DNA from: Pseudomonas sp. MIACH
Lineage (GTDB): Bacteria; Pseudomonadota; Gammaproteobacteria; Pseudomonadales; Pseudomonadaceae
DNA: 39,406 nucleotides
Reading direction: 5' to 3'
NCBI RefSeq assembly: GCF_001269925.1
Contig: NZ_LHVO01000011.1
Location: 1-39,406, forward strand
The notes below the pieces were generated by a model. The model was not told the origin of the DNA. It searched no databases and saw only the letters and a program-made list of their open reading frames with translations. Each line of letters opens with the position of its first letter. Position 1 is the stretch's first letter. Positions 15,812 to 23,922 of this stretch are shown piece by piece. The position numbers and the translations under genes were made by a program.

Positions 15812-18228
15812 AGGGCTAATTCTTCCAGGATGTCTGTGTTTATCTCGACTGGGTCGTCGCCTTCTGTGACGGGCATGTCGAATCGTTCAAAAGCCATGTC
15901 GTTGATTTGTTCCAGAGCGCCATCGAGCATCAGCTCCATGTCGCTGGCAGCGGTTTCCAGTTCTGCGCGGCTCCATTCCGGGCGAGAGATCAACAGGCGG
16001 AGGAAGGCCGAGTGTTCCAGGTCAAGCCCAGGCACGTCCGCGCTCGACTCGGAATTCGGTTCAGCGCTTTCAGTCGGCCGCTCCGCCTCCTCAACCTGAT
16101 CCTCAGTGAACACCTTGGCGAGGAGGGCGGAGACCTCCGCCGTCTCCCGCTGAAGCTGTGCAATCCGATCATGATCAAGGACGAAACCTTGTTTCGAAGA
16201 TGAGGCAGGCTGCGCGCCGGGTTCGGCGGATGGGTAAGTGGTGGCAGGCGTCACGGCAATACCCACACCGGCTGCCGCCCCATGGAGGTCGCTGTAAAGC
16301 AACTGGCTATCCAATTGCAGTGCCTTATACACACGCTCCAGCAACTTCACTTCCGCAGGGCTGACGATGCCATCGGCCTGCGCCAGATGAGCGAGGAAGC
16401 CCGCAATGGTGCGTTTTGCATCGACGGGCAAGGGATCGAGCTTTTTCTTAAGGCTGGCAAGCGTGGGCGGTTGTTGGAGTTGGATTTGCAGATGTGCTTT
16501 GAGGCGTTTGTGATGGGCACCGCTCAAGTGACTCCATGAATCGATATGCTGAGCAAGCAGTGTGATTTCTTCGTTGGAGGTATCACCGTCGGCCGAAGCC
16601 ACCGCACTGGCCAAATCAAGGGTTACCGATGCAGCGTTGTATGCAGCAGACGCACGGAGTGATCCATCTTCAGGCTGGGTTACAAACAACGCGATCCGGT
16701 CCTCGGCTTTTGGCGTCTTGCTACCACCCAGTACGTCGGGTTCCATTCCAATATGCAGCGACTCCAATGCGCGGGCCAGAGCGAGTACTTTGTCTCGAGA
16801 CAATGCGCCCGCGCTTTTAAAGCGCCCTGCGAGCTCTCCAAAACTCATGACGACCAGGTCGTTACCAATCCTGGACTGCAACTCATCCAATTCATCGTGG
16901 GCTGCCTTCGGCCAGAGTGCGACAGGAAGCTGCAGGAGCCCCTCAAGTGCCTCTGCGCTTTCAGGGTTTCTTCCCAAATAACGGCTGTAGGGCTCAACTT
17001 CGCTGGTGCATTGCTCGACCAGCAGTTGCAAAATTTTACGTGTGCCCGAGGTTGCCATGACGTCAGGCAGATCCCCTAGGGTAAGCGTGGGGGCCTTTAT
17101 TACGGCAGAGGCAGGGCGATAGCTGGCCTTGAGCTTGGTTTTGTTCTGCGCCAGCGTCAGGCCCGCAGGATAAGCGTTTTCGTACTTGAGCTTGAACAGG
17201 CGTGAAAACACATCTTTGCAGCGTATGACTGGCGTGCGTTTACTGATGTTGGGGTCGGCCAACGCCCATGCCAGTGCCCAATCGGCATTCAGCGGATGCT
17301 TATTGGCCGCGTGCTGACCTAAACCAATGCGCAGCGGCAGAGGCATTTCGTAGTTGTGCTCGGCCACGTTGGGTGGCAAGCCAAGGTAGAGATTCGCGTC
17401 AACAGCGCGGTTGCCCAGGTAGTCAAGGAAGCCTTCTGCATAGCCACGGAATGACCCATTTCCTCTATAAATACTCAGTAGGCGCCGGACCTCGTCGACT
17501 ATAAGAGGAACCTCATTATTCACCTTTGAATCGTAAATGGGATCAATGAGGGCTCGACGTTCCAAACCGTAGAAAAACAAAAATACATAACCGGTATCTG
17601 CCAACGGATCACTACGCCCACCTGCGAGCCATTGTAGGTATCCGCGCCGCGCTTGCGGTGTAATGGAGTGAAAACTCGGCCAATAAGACATCAGCCGCTC
17701 GTTGAGGTCGACGTAATTCTTGGCAATCCGAAGCTTTGGGTTGATGAGTGAAGGCTCTTGAGCATCATGTCTGCTACCGAGTGTGCTCCCGATATAAAAC
17801 ATGCCGCCAGGCAGGGAGAAACCGGCAACTTCGATGATTTCGCCAGCAGGCACCCAGCGGGCGTCGACCTTCTGTGAGCTGATACTTGGAATTTTAAAGG
17901 TATTGGCAGGGGTAGAGCCGAGTTGCACCGTATAAAACTCGGGGCTTTCCTCATTGTCCCTATTGCTCGTCGTGACTTCACGCATGGAAAACGTTACGCC
18001 TAAGCCTTGTGGCTTTTGCGGGCGTACATTCTTTGCAGCCGATGTTTGAAGCTGATTGAGCCGGCGTTTTCCGCGTTCGGCCAGCAGCCACATAATCGTG
18101 CCGATACCCGCTATGACACCGATCGCTATCCAGGCATTTTTGGGGATAGCAGCGAGCGCACTGAATGCCAGAGCAAAAATAATAAGTATGCCGGTGCCAC
18201 CGGAGTTTTTTGCTTTCTTCCTTGCCAT
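15808..18228 (-). CDS. sngA: Membrane-anchored TerB_N/TerB/TerB_C protein of the Shango system (SngA)
   Basis: An 806-residue protein. Two hydrophobic segments near the N-terminus (about 13-28 and 32-50), with MARKK before and RGKRR after, anchor it in the inner membrane. A TerB_N-like domain spans about 120-330 (RWVPAGEIIEVAGF, SFHSITPQARRGYLQWLAGGR, FLFFYGLERR). A TerB domain lies near 535-660, with the acidic turns ASADGDTSNEE and AQADGIVSPAE typical of TerB metal-binding helices. A TerB_C-like end covers about 680-806 (RPEWSRAELE). TerB-type proteins link metal sensing or the membrane to ATPases and nucleases. It heads the operon with sngB and sngC. The ATG at 18228 has only a weak upstream AAGG. 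A truncated paralogue is at 377-637. Confidence 0.8.
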   Translation of the reverse strand: MARKKAKNSGGTGILIIFALAFSALAAIPKNAWIAIGVIAGIGTIMWLLAERGKRRLNQLQTSAAKNVRPQKPQGLGVTFSMREVTTSNRDNEESPEFYTVQLGSTPANTFKIPSISSQKVDARWVPAGEIIEVAGFSLPGGMFYIGSTLGSRHDAQEPSLINPKLRIAKNYVDLNERLMSYWPSFHSITPQARRGYLQWLAGGRSDPLADTGYVFLFFYGLERRALIDPIYDSKVNNEVPLIVDEVRRLLSIYRGNGSFRGYAEGFLDYLGNRAVDANLYLGLPPNVAEHNYEMPLPLRIGLGQHAANKHPLNADWALAWALADPNISKRTPVIRCKDVFSRLFKLKYENAYPAGLTLAQNKTKLKASYRPASAVIKAPTLTLGDLPDVMATSGTRKILQLLVEQCTSEVEPYSRYLGRNPESAEALEGLLQLPVALWPKAAHDELDELQSRIGNDLVVMSFGELAGRFKSAGALSRDKVLALARALESLHIGMEPDVLGGSKTPKAEDRIALFVTQPEDGSLRASAAYNAASVTLDLASAVASADGDTSNEEITLLAQHIDSWSHLSGAHHKRLKAHLQIQLQQPPTLASLKKKLDPLPVDAKRTIAGFLAHLAQADGIVSPAEVKLLERVYKALQLDSQLLYSDLHGAAAGVGIAVTPATTYPSAEPGAQPASSSKQGFVLDHDRIAQLQRETAEVSALLAKVFTEDQVEEAERPTESAEPNSESSADVPGLDLEHSAFLRLLISRPEWSRAELETAASDMELMLDGALEQINDMAFERFDMPVTEGDDPVEINTDILEELAL

Positions 18229-18234
18229 GTGTCA

Positions 18235-18248
18235 TTTCAACCTTGAAA
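18235..18248. promoter_or_regulatory. TTTCAA-CC-TTGAAA palindrome before sngA
   Basis: A perfect 6-bp inverted repeat with a 2-bp spacer lies 6 bp upstream of the sngA start codon, where a repressor could cover the translation start region or a small RNA hairpin could form. No regulator gene is adjacent. Low confidence. Confidence 0.3.
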
Positions 18249-19379
18249 GATGGGTGCTGGCGCAATGGCAGTATCCAATATTTCTAACGCTTGAGCCAAT
18301 GGCTTGGCTGAGCAGGTGATCGGAAAGTTGAACGATCTTGGATGGAAATGTCATTTCAGCTCGAGATTTAATGCTTAGCGTATTTCATCTGAACGTCGCG
18401 GCATTTACGTGAGCCATCCTCAGTAATTTCAAGCATCAGTAATGAGGCCTGTCTGACAACGACTTGAGTCTAACGGAGCCTCCCGCCCCCATTAATAGAT
18501 ACGGACCACATACCCAGGCGGACATTCCTGTGGGACTTTCGATGAACCACTGGTTCGACACTCCGTTCGAGCATCCGTGGTTGCCGGCGGTGGCGGATTA
18601 TTTGCAGCGTTTGAGCGAATGTGCGGATCCCCTCTGCATGGGCGCTACGGGGTGGCGCAGGCAGTGTCCTGCCGGCCCTCGGTGTCGTTGTACACGCTCA
18701 CCTGCCGCCGTCGCCTTAGCGCGCGGGCTTTGTGAAGTGCAAGCTTACGGACACATCCATTGATGGCTCCACGCTACCATTATTGGCGATCACTCGACTA
18801 TCCCCACTTGTTCCCGTAGGGAGGTTCAGCCATTACGAATAGCGCTCGACGGCGGCTGGGAACAGCAAAGTGTGACTTTTTCGAGAAGGATGCTGTTGGA
18901 CCTCACGCTGGCGGCATCCTTTTCAGACCATCCAAAGCATGCCCTCAGATGTGCCCCCAATGTAGCAATCCACTGGAAGTGAACGAAGCCACATGGTTTG
19001 TGGAAAGGCAAAAATGATCAGAAGAATTGCCTGTCCTACGAGGTAGAAAGACTCTCAGGCAAGCCAAAAAACATTTTGACTTGGCTCTAGGACGGTGGTT
19101 GCAGCCTGAAAAAATCGACTTGTGCCCCCAGTTTTGCCCCCATTCGAACCGAGTGTGCGAGCGATCGCGAGTGACGATTTCTGCCGCTGAGGCCCTGAGT
19201 AACCAGATCGTATTGCGCCTGAAGCCGCTGACAATAATTGACACCACGCAAACCAGGCGCCAGCTACCGACTGCGGAGACCGCTAAGGAAAGAGCAACTG
19301 ACACAAGCTCGCTGCATGGTCAATCAAGACGGCGCCAGAAGGGATAGCGTTTAACTCCGATTTCGGTCAACTCTATTTC
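18249..19379. other. Gene-poor, decayed boundary region
   Basis: About 1.1 kb with no gene I can support. One plus-strand piece around 18540-18615 reads protein-like ([20 protein letters not shown]), but its frame degenerates after about 30 residues. A minus-strand piece near 18780-18835 ends EPPYGNKWG and then stops. The octamer TGCCCCCA occurs at 18952 and 19123, with a shorter TGCCCCCA again at 19135, a pattern I associate loosely with the ends of integrated islands. No integrase and no tRNA is visible. It separates the defence island from the catabolic genes and may hold an old island end. Confidence 0.4.
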
Positions 19380-20279
19380 CTACTCCAGACTCCCGAGATA
19401 GTTATATAAGTTCATTGCTTCCGGTGACAGACGCGAGGCGTCAGCCACGCCGACATATAACGTACGCGTCGCCCAGGCCCCCTCCAGCGGTATCGCTCGT
19501 AGCTTCGATTCGAGCAGTTCGGGATGGACCGACCCGAGCGGCAGAATGCCAATGCCTAATCCAGCCTCGATCATGCGGCAGATACCGTCAAAACTGCTGA
19601 CTTGAATCCGTACTTTCAGCAGCCTCCCAGTGCTGGCAGCGGCGTCGTTGATGCGACGCAGCAGTGAGCTCCCCTGATTCAAAGCCACGTAATCAAAATC
19701 CAGCGTGTCAGCTAGGGTCACGGCGGCACGCTGCGCCAACTCGTGGGCTTGGGGCACCAGCACCACGAGGCGGTCGCGTCGATAGGGCTGCATTTGCAGC
19801 CCGGGAGCAGGCGCATTGTCGGCAAAGATTCCTATCTCGGCCTGGCCGCTTTCCACCGCATGGATGGTGCTGTCGCTGAGCGCTTCCGCAAGCTCGATAC
19901 GTACGTGGGGGTTGGCCGCCAGAAATATCGCCAGGTCATGCGGCAGGAATTGGATCACTGCGGAGGTATTCGCAAACAACCGCACATGGCCGCGAACACC
20001 ATTCGCGTAGTCGGTGGCGTCGTGGGCCATTTGCTGTGCGACGTCGAGGATGGCCCGCGCATGTTCTGCCAGGCCGCGCCCAGCGGGAGTGAGCTGCAGT
20101 CCTCGGGGCACACGGGAGAACAAGGTGCAGTGGGTCACCCTTTCAAGTTCAGCTAACCGCTTGCTCGCTGCGGAAACGGTCATGTGCGCACTGTTTGCGG
20201 CCTGGGTCAGGTTTTCCGTCTTGGCGGTTAATACCAACAGGCGTAGCGACACCAAATCGAGCTGCAACAAATTGAACAT
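19380..20279 (-). CDS. LysR-type transcriptional regulator
   Basis: A 299-residue LysR-family regulator. The N-terminal winged helix-turn-helix includes ENLTQAANSAHMTVSAASKR and LFSRVPRGLQLTPAGR; the effector domain follows (about 90-299), with the usual VRLFANTSAV start and GLGIGILPLG near the end. I place the start at the ATG at 20279 (MFNLLQLDL), preceded by GAGGTGG at good spacing. A longer open frame to 20600 runs over the divergent promoter and is not coding. It is divergent from the CoA-transferase operon starting at 20392, the classic arrangement for a LysR activator of a catabolic operon whose coinducer is a pathway compound. It is the only clear transcription factor in the catabolic half. 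Confidence 0.9.
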   Translation of the reverse strand: MFNLLQLDLVSLRLLVLTAKTENLTQAANSAHMTVSAASKRLAELERVTHCTLFSRVPRGLQLTPAGRGLAEHARAILDVAQQMAHDATDYANGVRGHVRLFANTSAVIQFLPHDLAIFLAANPHVRIELAEALSDSTIHAVESGQAEIGIFADNAPAPGLQMQPYRRDRLVVLVPQAHELAQRAAVTLADTLDFDYVALNQGSSLLRRINDAAASTGRLLKVRIQVSSFDGICRMIEAGLGIGILPLGSVHPELLESKLRAIPLEGAWATRTLYVGVADASRLSPEAMNLYNYLGSLE

Positions 20280-20292
20280 ATCCACCTCTGTG

Positions 20293-20307
20293 TTTCCAGT
20301 TTGGAAA
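20293..20307. promoter_or_regulatory. Probable LysR operator in the divergent promoter region
   Basis: TTTCCA-GTT-TGGAAA, a perfect 6-bp inverted repeat with a 3-bp spacer, lies in the 112-bp gap between the LysR gene and the CoA-transferase operon, just upstream of the LysR start. It suits autorepression plus activation of the divergent genes. Binding is inferred from position and symmetry only. Confidence 0.45.
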
Positions 20308-20391
20308 GAGTAGTGGAAATCTTTGAAATTCTCACACCGTGCGTTTGAGTGGATTATCTGACCATCGCCTCCAACAAGAACGGAAAACGTC

Positions 20392-21582
20392 ATGAGCCTA
20401 CCGCTAGAAGGCATCAAGGTGGTCGAAATGGGCCAGCTGATTGCTGGGCCTTTCGCGGCCAAGATCCTCGCCGAGTTCGGCGCTGAAGTTATCAAGATCG
20501 AACCGCCGGTCACCGGCGACCCCCTGCGCAAATGGCGCTTGCTGCACAACGGCACCTCAGTTTGGTGGGCGGCCCAGTCACGCAACAAGCAATCGGTCAC
20601 CCTCGATCTTCGTCAGGCCGAAGCCCGGGAAGTGGTCAAGCGGCTGGTCAAGGACGCCGACATCCTGATCGAGAACTTCCGTCCTGGAACACTGGAAAAA
20701 TGGGGGTTGGGCTGGGATGAGCTGTTCGCTATCAACCCTGGCCTGGTGATGCTGCGGGTGTCCGGCTACGGCCAGACCGGGCCTTATCGCGACTTGCCAG
20801 GCTTCGGCGTTATCGGAGAAGCCATGGGCGGTTTGCGACATCTATCCGGCGAGCCAGGGCGCACACCGGTGCGGGTGGGGGTGTCGATAGGCGACTCGTT
20901 GTCCGCACTCCATGGTGTGATCGGGGTGCTGCTTGCACTACGCCATCGCGAACAAAACCACGGTGTCGGCCAACAGGTAGATGTGGCTTTGTATGAGTCG
21001 GTTTTCAACATGATGGAAAGCCTGATTCCCGAGTATTCGGTGTTTGGCACGGTGCGCGAGCCGGCCGGTAGCAGCCTTCCGGGTATTGCGCCGACCAATG
21101 CCTACCGTTGCAAGGATGGAAAGTACGCATTGATCGCGGGCAACGGCGACAGCATCTACCGCCGCCTGATGGAAAAGATCGAACGCCCGGACTTGGCCGA
21201 GGACCCGGAACTGGCGCAGAACGATGGCCGTGTGCGCCATGTGGCGCGCATTGATGCGGCAATTTCCACGTGGACGGCCGAGCGGAACCTTGATGATGCG
21301 CTCGCCGCGTTGGAGGACGCCAACATCCCCTCCGGCAAGATCTATGACGCCGCCGACATTGCCTCCGACTCCCATTACCAGGCACGCGACATGCTACTCG
21401 CCAGCCAGTTGGACGACGGCACTGCCGTCACCTTGCCCGGCATCGTTCCCAAGTTGACGGCCACGCCCGGCCGTGTGCGTTCGCGTGCGCCGAGTCTTGG
21501 ACAACACACAGATGCGGTGCTTGAGAGCATCGGTATCGATGCGCCGACCCGTAGAGCCTGGCGCGCTCGCGGCCTCATCTGA
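20392..21582 (+). CDS. Type III (CaiB/BaiF) CoA-transferase
   Basis: A 396-residue family III CoA-transferase, which moves CoA between carboxylic acids through an aspartyl-CoA mixed anhydride. The N-terminal GIKVVEMGQLIAGPFAAK and AEVIKIEPP are characteristic, and the catalytic Asp is D168 in VGVSIGDSLSALHG. Length is normal for the family. It is the first gene of a five-gene operon divergent from the LysR gene, and an HMG-CoA-lyase-like gene starts 17 bp downstream. The pair suggests activation of a branched hydroxy-dicarboxylate (such as 3-hydroxy-3-methylglutarate or citramalate) to its CoA ester followed by cleavage. The CoA donor cannot be told from sequence; succinyl-CoA is usual for such enzymes. 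Confidence 0.85.
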   Translation: MSLPLEGIKVVEMGQLIAGPFAAKILAEFGAEVIKIEPPVTGDPLRKWRLLHNGTSVWWAAQSRNKQSVTLDLRQAEAREVVKRLVKDADILIENFRPGTLEKWGLGWDELFAINPGLVMLRVSGYGQTGPYRDLPGFGVIGEAMGGLRHLSGEPGRTPVRVGVSIGDSLSALHGVIGVLLALRHREQNHGVGQQVDVALYESVFNMMESLIPEYSVFGTVREPAGSSLPGIAPTNAYRCKDGKYALIAGNGDSIYRRLMEKIERPDLAEDPELAQNDGRVRHVARIDAAISTWTAERNLDDALAALEDANIPSGKIYDAADIASDSHYQARDMLLASQLDDGTAVTLPGIVPKLTATPGRVRSRAPSLGQHTDAVLESIGIDAPTRRAWRARGLI

Positions 21583-21598
21583 AACCAGGAGTACCTCA

Positions 21599-22564
21599 AT
21601 GAAACGCTTATACCTGCAGGAAGTCGCGACCCGTGACGGCTTCCAGAACGAAAAGACCTTTATCGACACCGAAAAGAAAATCGCCTTGATCGATGCGCTG
21701 AGCCAGTGCGGCTACGCCAAGATCGAAGTGACTTCCTTCACTTCGCCCAAGGCCATTCCCGCGTTGCGTGACGCCGAGGCCGTGATGGCTGCAATTCAGC
21801 GGCATAAAGATGTGGAGTACACGGTGCTAGTGCCCAACATTCGGGGGGCAGAAAGAGCGCTGGGGTGTGGAATCGACGAAGCCAACCTGGTGATGTCGGT
21901 GAGCGAACCGCATAACCGCTCCAACCTGCGCATGACGCGTGAACAGTCGTTCGCCCAGCTCAGAGATGTGGTGGGGGTAATTGGGCGCGGGCCGGTGGCG
22001 GTCAACGTGTCGCTGTCCACGGTATTTGGCTGCCCGATGCAGGGCGACGTGTCGGCCGACGATGTATTGGGTTGGGTCGGGCGTTTCGCCGAATTGGGCG
22101 TGCGTGGCGTCACCCTGTGTGACACCACCGGCATGGCCTATCCCTCGCAAGTGGAGGCGTTGTCGCGCCAGGTCCGCGAGCGCTTTCCTGAGTTGCAACT
22201 GACTTTGCATTTTCATAACACGCGTGGCATGGCCTTGGCCAATACCCTGGCGGCGCTGCAGGCCGGTATCGACCGCTTTGATGCGTCCCTGGGCGGCTTG
22301 GGCGGTTGCCCGTATGCCCCTGGTGCCAGCGGTAATGTGTGCATGGAGGACCTGGTGCACATGCTGGACCTGATGGGCTACGACACCGGCATGAACCTGG
22401 ACCGCGTACTGGCGGCGTCCGCCCAGTTGCCCGGACTGATTGGTCACGACATCCCCAGCCAGATCCTCAAAGCCGGCAAACGCCTGGACCTGCATCCTAT
22501 CCCCGATCACGTACACAGCCTAAGCAAGCAAGTGGCCAACCCTGAACTGGAGCGCACCCCATGA
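21599..22564 (+). CDS. Hydroxymethylglutaryl-CoA lyase family protein
   Basis: A 321-residue DRE-TIM metallolyase. The N-terminal VATRDGFQNE carries the metal/catalytic Arg-Asp, LHFHNTRGMA gives the HxH ligands, and GLGGCPYAPGASGNV is the HMG-CoA lyase signature with its catalytic Cys. HMG-CoA lyase splits HMG-CoA into acetyl-CoA and acetoacetate; relatives cleave citramalyl-CoA, so the exact substrate is open. The ATG at 21599 has AGGAG 9 bp upstream; the frame extends further up but overlaps the previous gene. Its stop overlaps the start of the VOC gene (ATGA). Position after a CoA-transferase supports a free acid > CoA ester > cleavage route. Confidence 0.85.
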   Translation: MKRLYLQEVATRDGFQNEKTFIDTEKKIALIDALSQCGYAKIEVTSFTSPKAIPALRDAEAVMAAIQRHKDVEYTVLVPNIRGAERALGCGIDEANLVMSVSEPHNRSNLRMTREQSFAQLRDVVGVIGRGPVAVNVSLSTVFGCPMQGDVSADDVLGWVGRFAELGVRGVTLCDTTGMAYPSQVEALSRQVRERFPELQLTLHFHNTRGMALANTLAALQAGIDRFDASLGGLGGCPYAPGASGNVCMEDLVHMLDLMGYDTGMNLDRVLAASAQLPGLIGHDIPSQILKAGKRLDLHPIPDHVHSLSKQVANPELERTP

Positions 22565-22944
22565 TTGATCACCTAGACCATCTGGTTCTTACCACCATCG
22601 ACGTAGCGGCCTGCAAAGACTTTTACATTCGCGTCATGGGCATGCACCTGGCGAGCTTTGGCAACGGCCGACTCGCGTTCCGCTTCGGCAACCAGAAAAT
22701 CAATGTGCATGAGCGTGGACAAGAGTTCGAGCCCAAGGCCCATCTGCCGGTGCCCGGTGCGCTGGACCTGTGTTTTATCACTAGCACTTCGCTGGAGGAA
22801 GTGATCGCCCATTTGCAAGCCCAGGCCTGGCCGATCATCGAAGGCCCGGTGCCGCGTACAGGCGCCACTGGGCCGATTCGTTCGGTGTATGTGCGCGACC
22901 CGGACCTGAACCTCATCGAAATTTCTGAACAGGTGCCCGTATGA
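22561..22944 (+). CDS. VOC (glyoxalase/dioxygenase fold) family protein
   Basis: A 127-residue single-unit VOC-fold protein with two beta-alpha-beta-beta-beta modules. MIDHLDHLVLTTIDV carries the first metal-type His, FRFGNQKINVHE ends module one, and VYVRDPDLNLIEISEQ carries the final Glu. The fold serves glyoxalase I, epimerases and dioxygenases; short forms like this one are often isomerases or unassigned. It overlaps the neighbour on each side by 4 bp (ATGA at both ends), so it is fully embedded in the operon. A role as epimerase or isomerase for an intermediate is possible but not shown. Confidence 0.8.
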   Translation: MIDHLDHLVLTTIDVAACKDFYIRVMGMHLASFGNGRLAFRFGNQKINVHERGQEFEPKAHLPVPGALDLCFITSTSLEEVIAHLQAQAWPIIEGPVPRTGATGPIRSVYVRDPDLNLIEISEQVPV

Positions 22945-23882
22945 ATATCGTGTTTCTCGACGGTGCAAGCTTGCCGTCGCCATTGGCGCGCCCGGCCCAG
23001 GCCAGCACGTGGACTGAACGAGAAAAAACCACTCCCTACCAGGTTGTGCAGGCGTTGGCCGAAGCCGATGTGGCCATTACCAACAAGGTACGCATCGACC
23101 GAGCTACCCTGGGGCAACTGCCACGCTTGAAGCTAATCTGTGTGGCTGCGACTGGCTACGACTGCATCGATATTGCGGCTTGCCGTGATCAAGGCGTGAC
23201 GGTGTGCAACGTGCCGGCGTACAGCGCGGTCAGCGTGGCTGAAGCGGTGATCGGTTCGCTGTTTGCGCTACGTCGTCACCTCATGGCGTATCGTGCGGCG
23301 TCGACCACGTTGTGGCCACAGTCGTCCCACTTCTGCGTGCATGCAGCGCCGGTCCAAGACCTGCAAGGCTCGACCCTGGGTATCATCGGCCGTGGTGATA
23401 TCGGCAGCCGCGTGGCGCGCCTGGCCAAGGCCTTGGACATCACCGTGCTGTTTGCCGAACACCGTGGCGCGTCGCGGGTGAGGGAAGGCTACACGGCGTT
23501 CGACACGGTATTGGCCAAGGCCGATGCGCTGACCTTGCATTGTCCATTGACGCCGCAGACCCGTAACTTGATCGGTTCCGCCGAGATCGCACGGATGAAA
23601 TCCGGTGCCTTGCTCATCAACACCGCACGCGGTGCACTGGTAGATGAAAACGCCGTGCTCGACGGGCTCGCCCGCGGCCGATTGGGGGGGGCTGCACTGG
23701 ATGTACTTCAGGTGGAACCGCCCCAATCCGACCATCCCTTGCTGCACTGCGAACATCCCAATTTGCTGGTTACGCCCCACGTCGCTTGGGCCAGCCAAAG
23801 CAGTGTCGAGCGGCTCAAAGCCGTACTGGCAGCCAATATAGCGGCGTTCGCCGCCCATCAACCGATCAACGTGGTGACTTGA
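22941..23882 (+). CDS. D-2-hydroxyacid dehydrogenase (NAD(P)-dependent)
   Basis: A 313-residue D-isomer-specific 2-hydroxyacid dehydrogenase. The Rossmann motif is GIIGRGDIGSRVARLA, the catalytic Arg lies in INTARGALVDE, the Glu in LQVEPP and the His in LLVTPHVAWAS. It resembles glycerate/hydroxypyruvate reductases in length and spacing. It interconverts a 2-hydroxy acid and a 2-oxo acid; in this cluster it could supply the 2-oxo acid used by the ThDP decarboxylase of the opposite operon (inference). Start overlaps the VOC stop (ATGA). Confidence 0.85.
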   Translation: MNIVFLDGASLPSPLARPAQASTWTEREKTTPYQVVQALAEADVAITNKVRIDRATLGQLPRLKLICVAATGYDCIDIAACRDQGVTVCNVPAYSAVSVAEAVIGSLFALRRHLMAYRAASTTLWPQSSHFCVHAAPVQDLQGSTLGIIGRGDIGSRVARLAKALDITVLFAEHRGASRVREGYTAFDTVLAKADALTLHCPLTPQTRNLIGSAEIARMKSGALLINTARGALVDENAVLDGLARGRLGGAALDVLQVEPPQSDHPLLHCEHPNLLVTPHVAWASQSSVERLKAVLAANIAAFAAHQPINVVT

Positions 23883-23922
23883 ACCCTCAGCTCCCCCAAT
23901 CACAACCCCATAAGGCAGAGCC

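Noticed and set aside
12301..18228. Calling the TerB/ATPase/helicase operon BREX
   Set aside because: The ATPase and helicase are BrxD/BrxHII-like, but no PglX methylase, PglZ, BrxC or BrxA/B genes are present, and the TerB protein points to Shango.
19118..19160. tRNA-like GGTTCGAAT T-loop on the minus strand
   Set aside because: The flanking bases do not form a T-stem and no acceptor, D or anticodon arm can be built, so it is not a tRNA.
20280..20600. N-terminal extension of the LysR gene
   Set aside because: It would cover the divergent promoter and the start of the CoA-transferase gene; the HTH domain begins right after the ATG at 20279, which has a good ribosome-binding site.
21827..22516. 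229-residue minus-strand ORF
   Set aside because: Antisense to the HMG-CoA-lyase gene, whose catalytic signature is intact; the composition is that of a GC-rich shadow frame.
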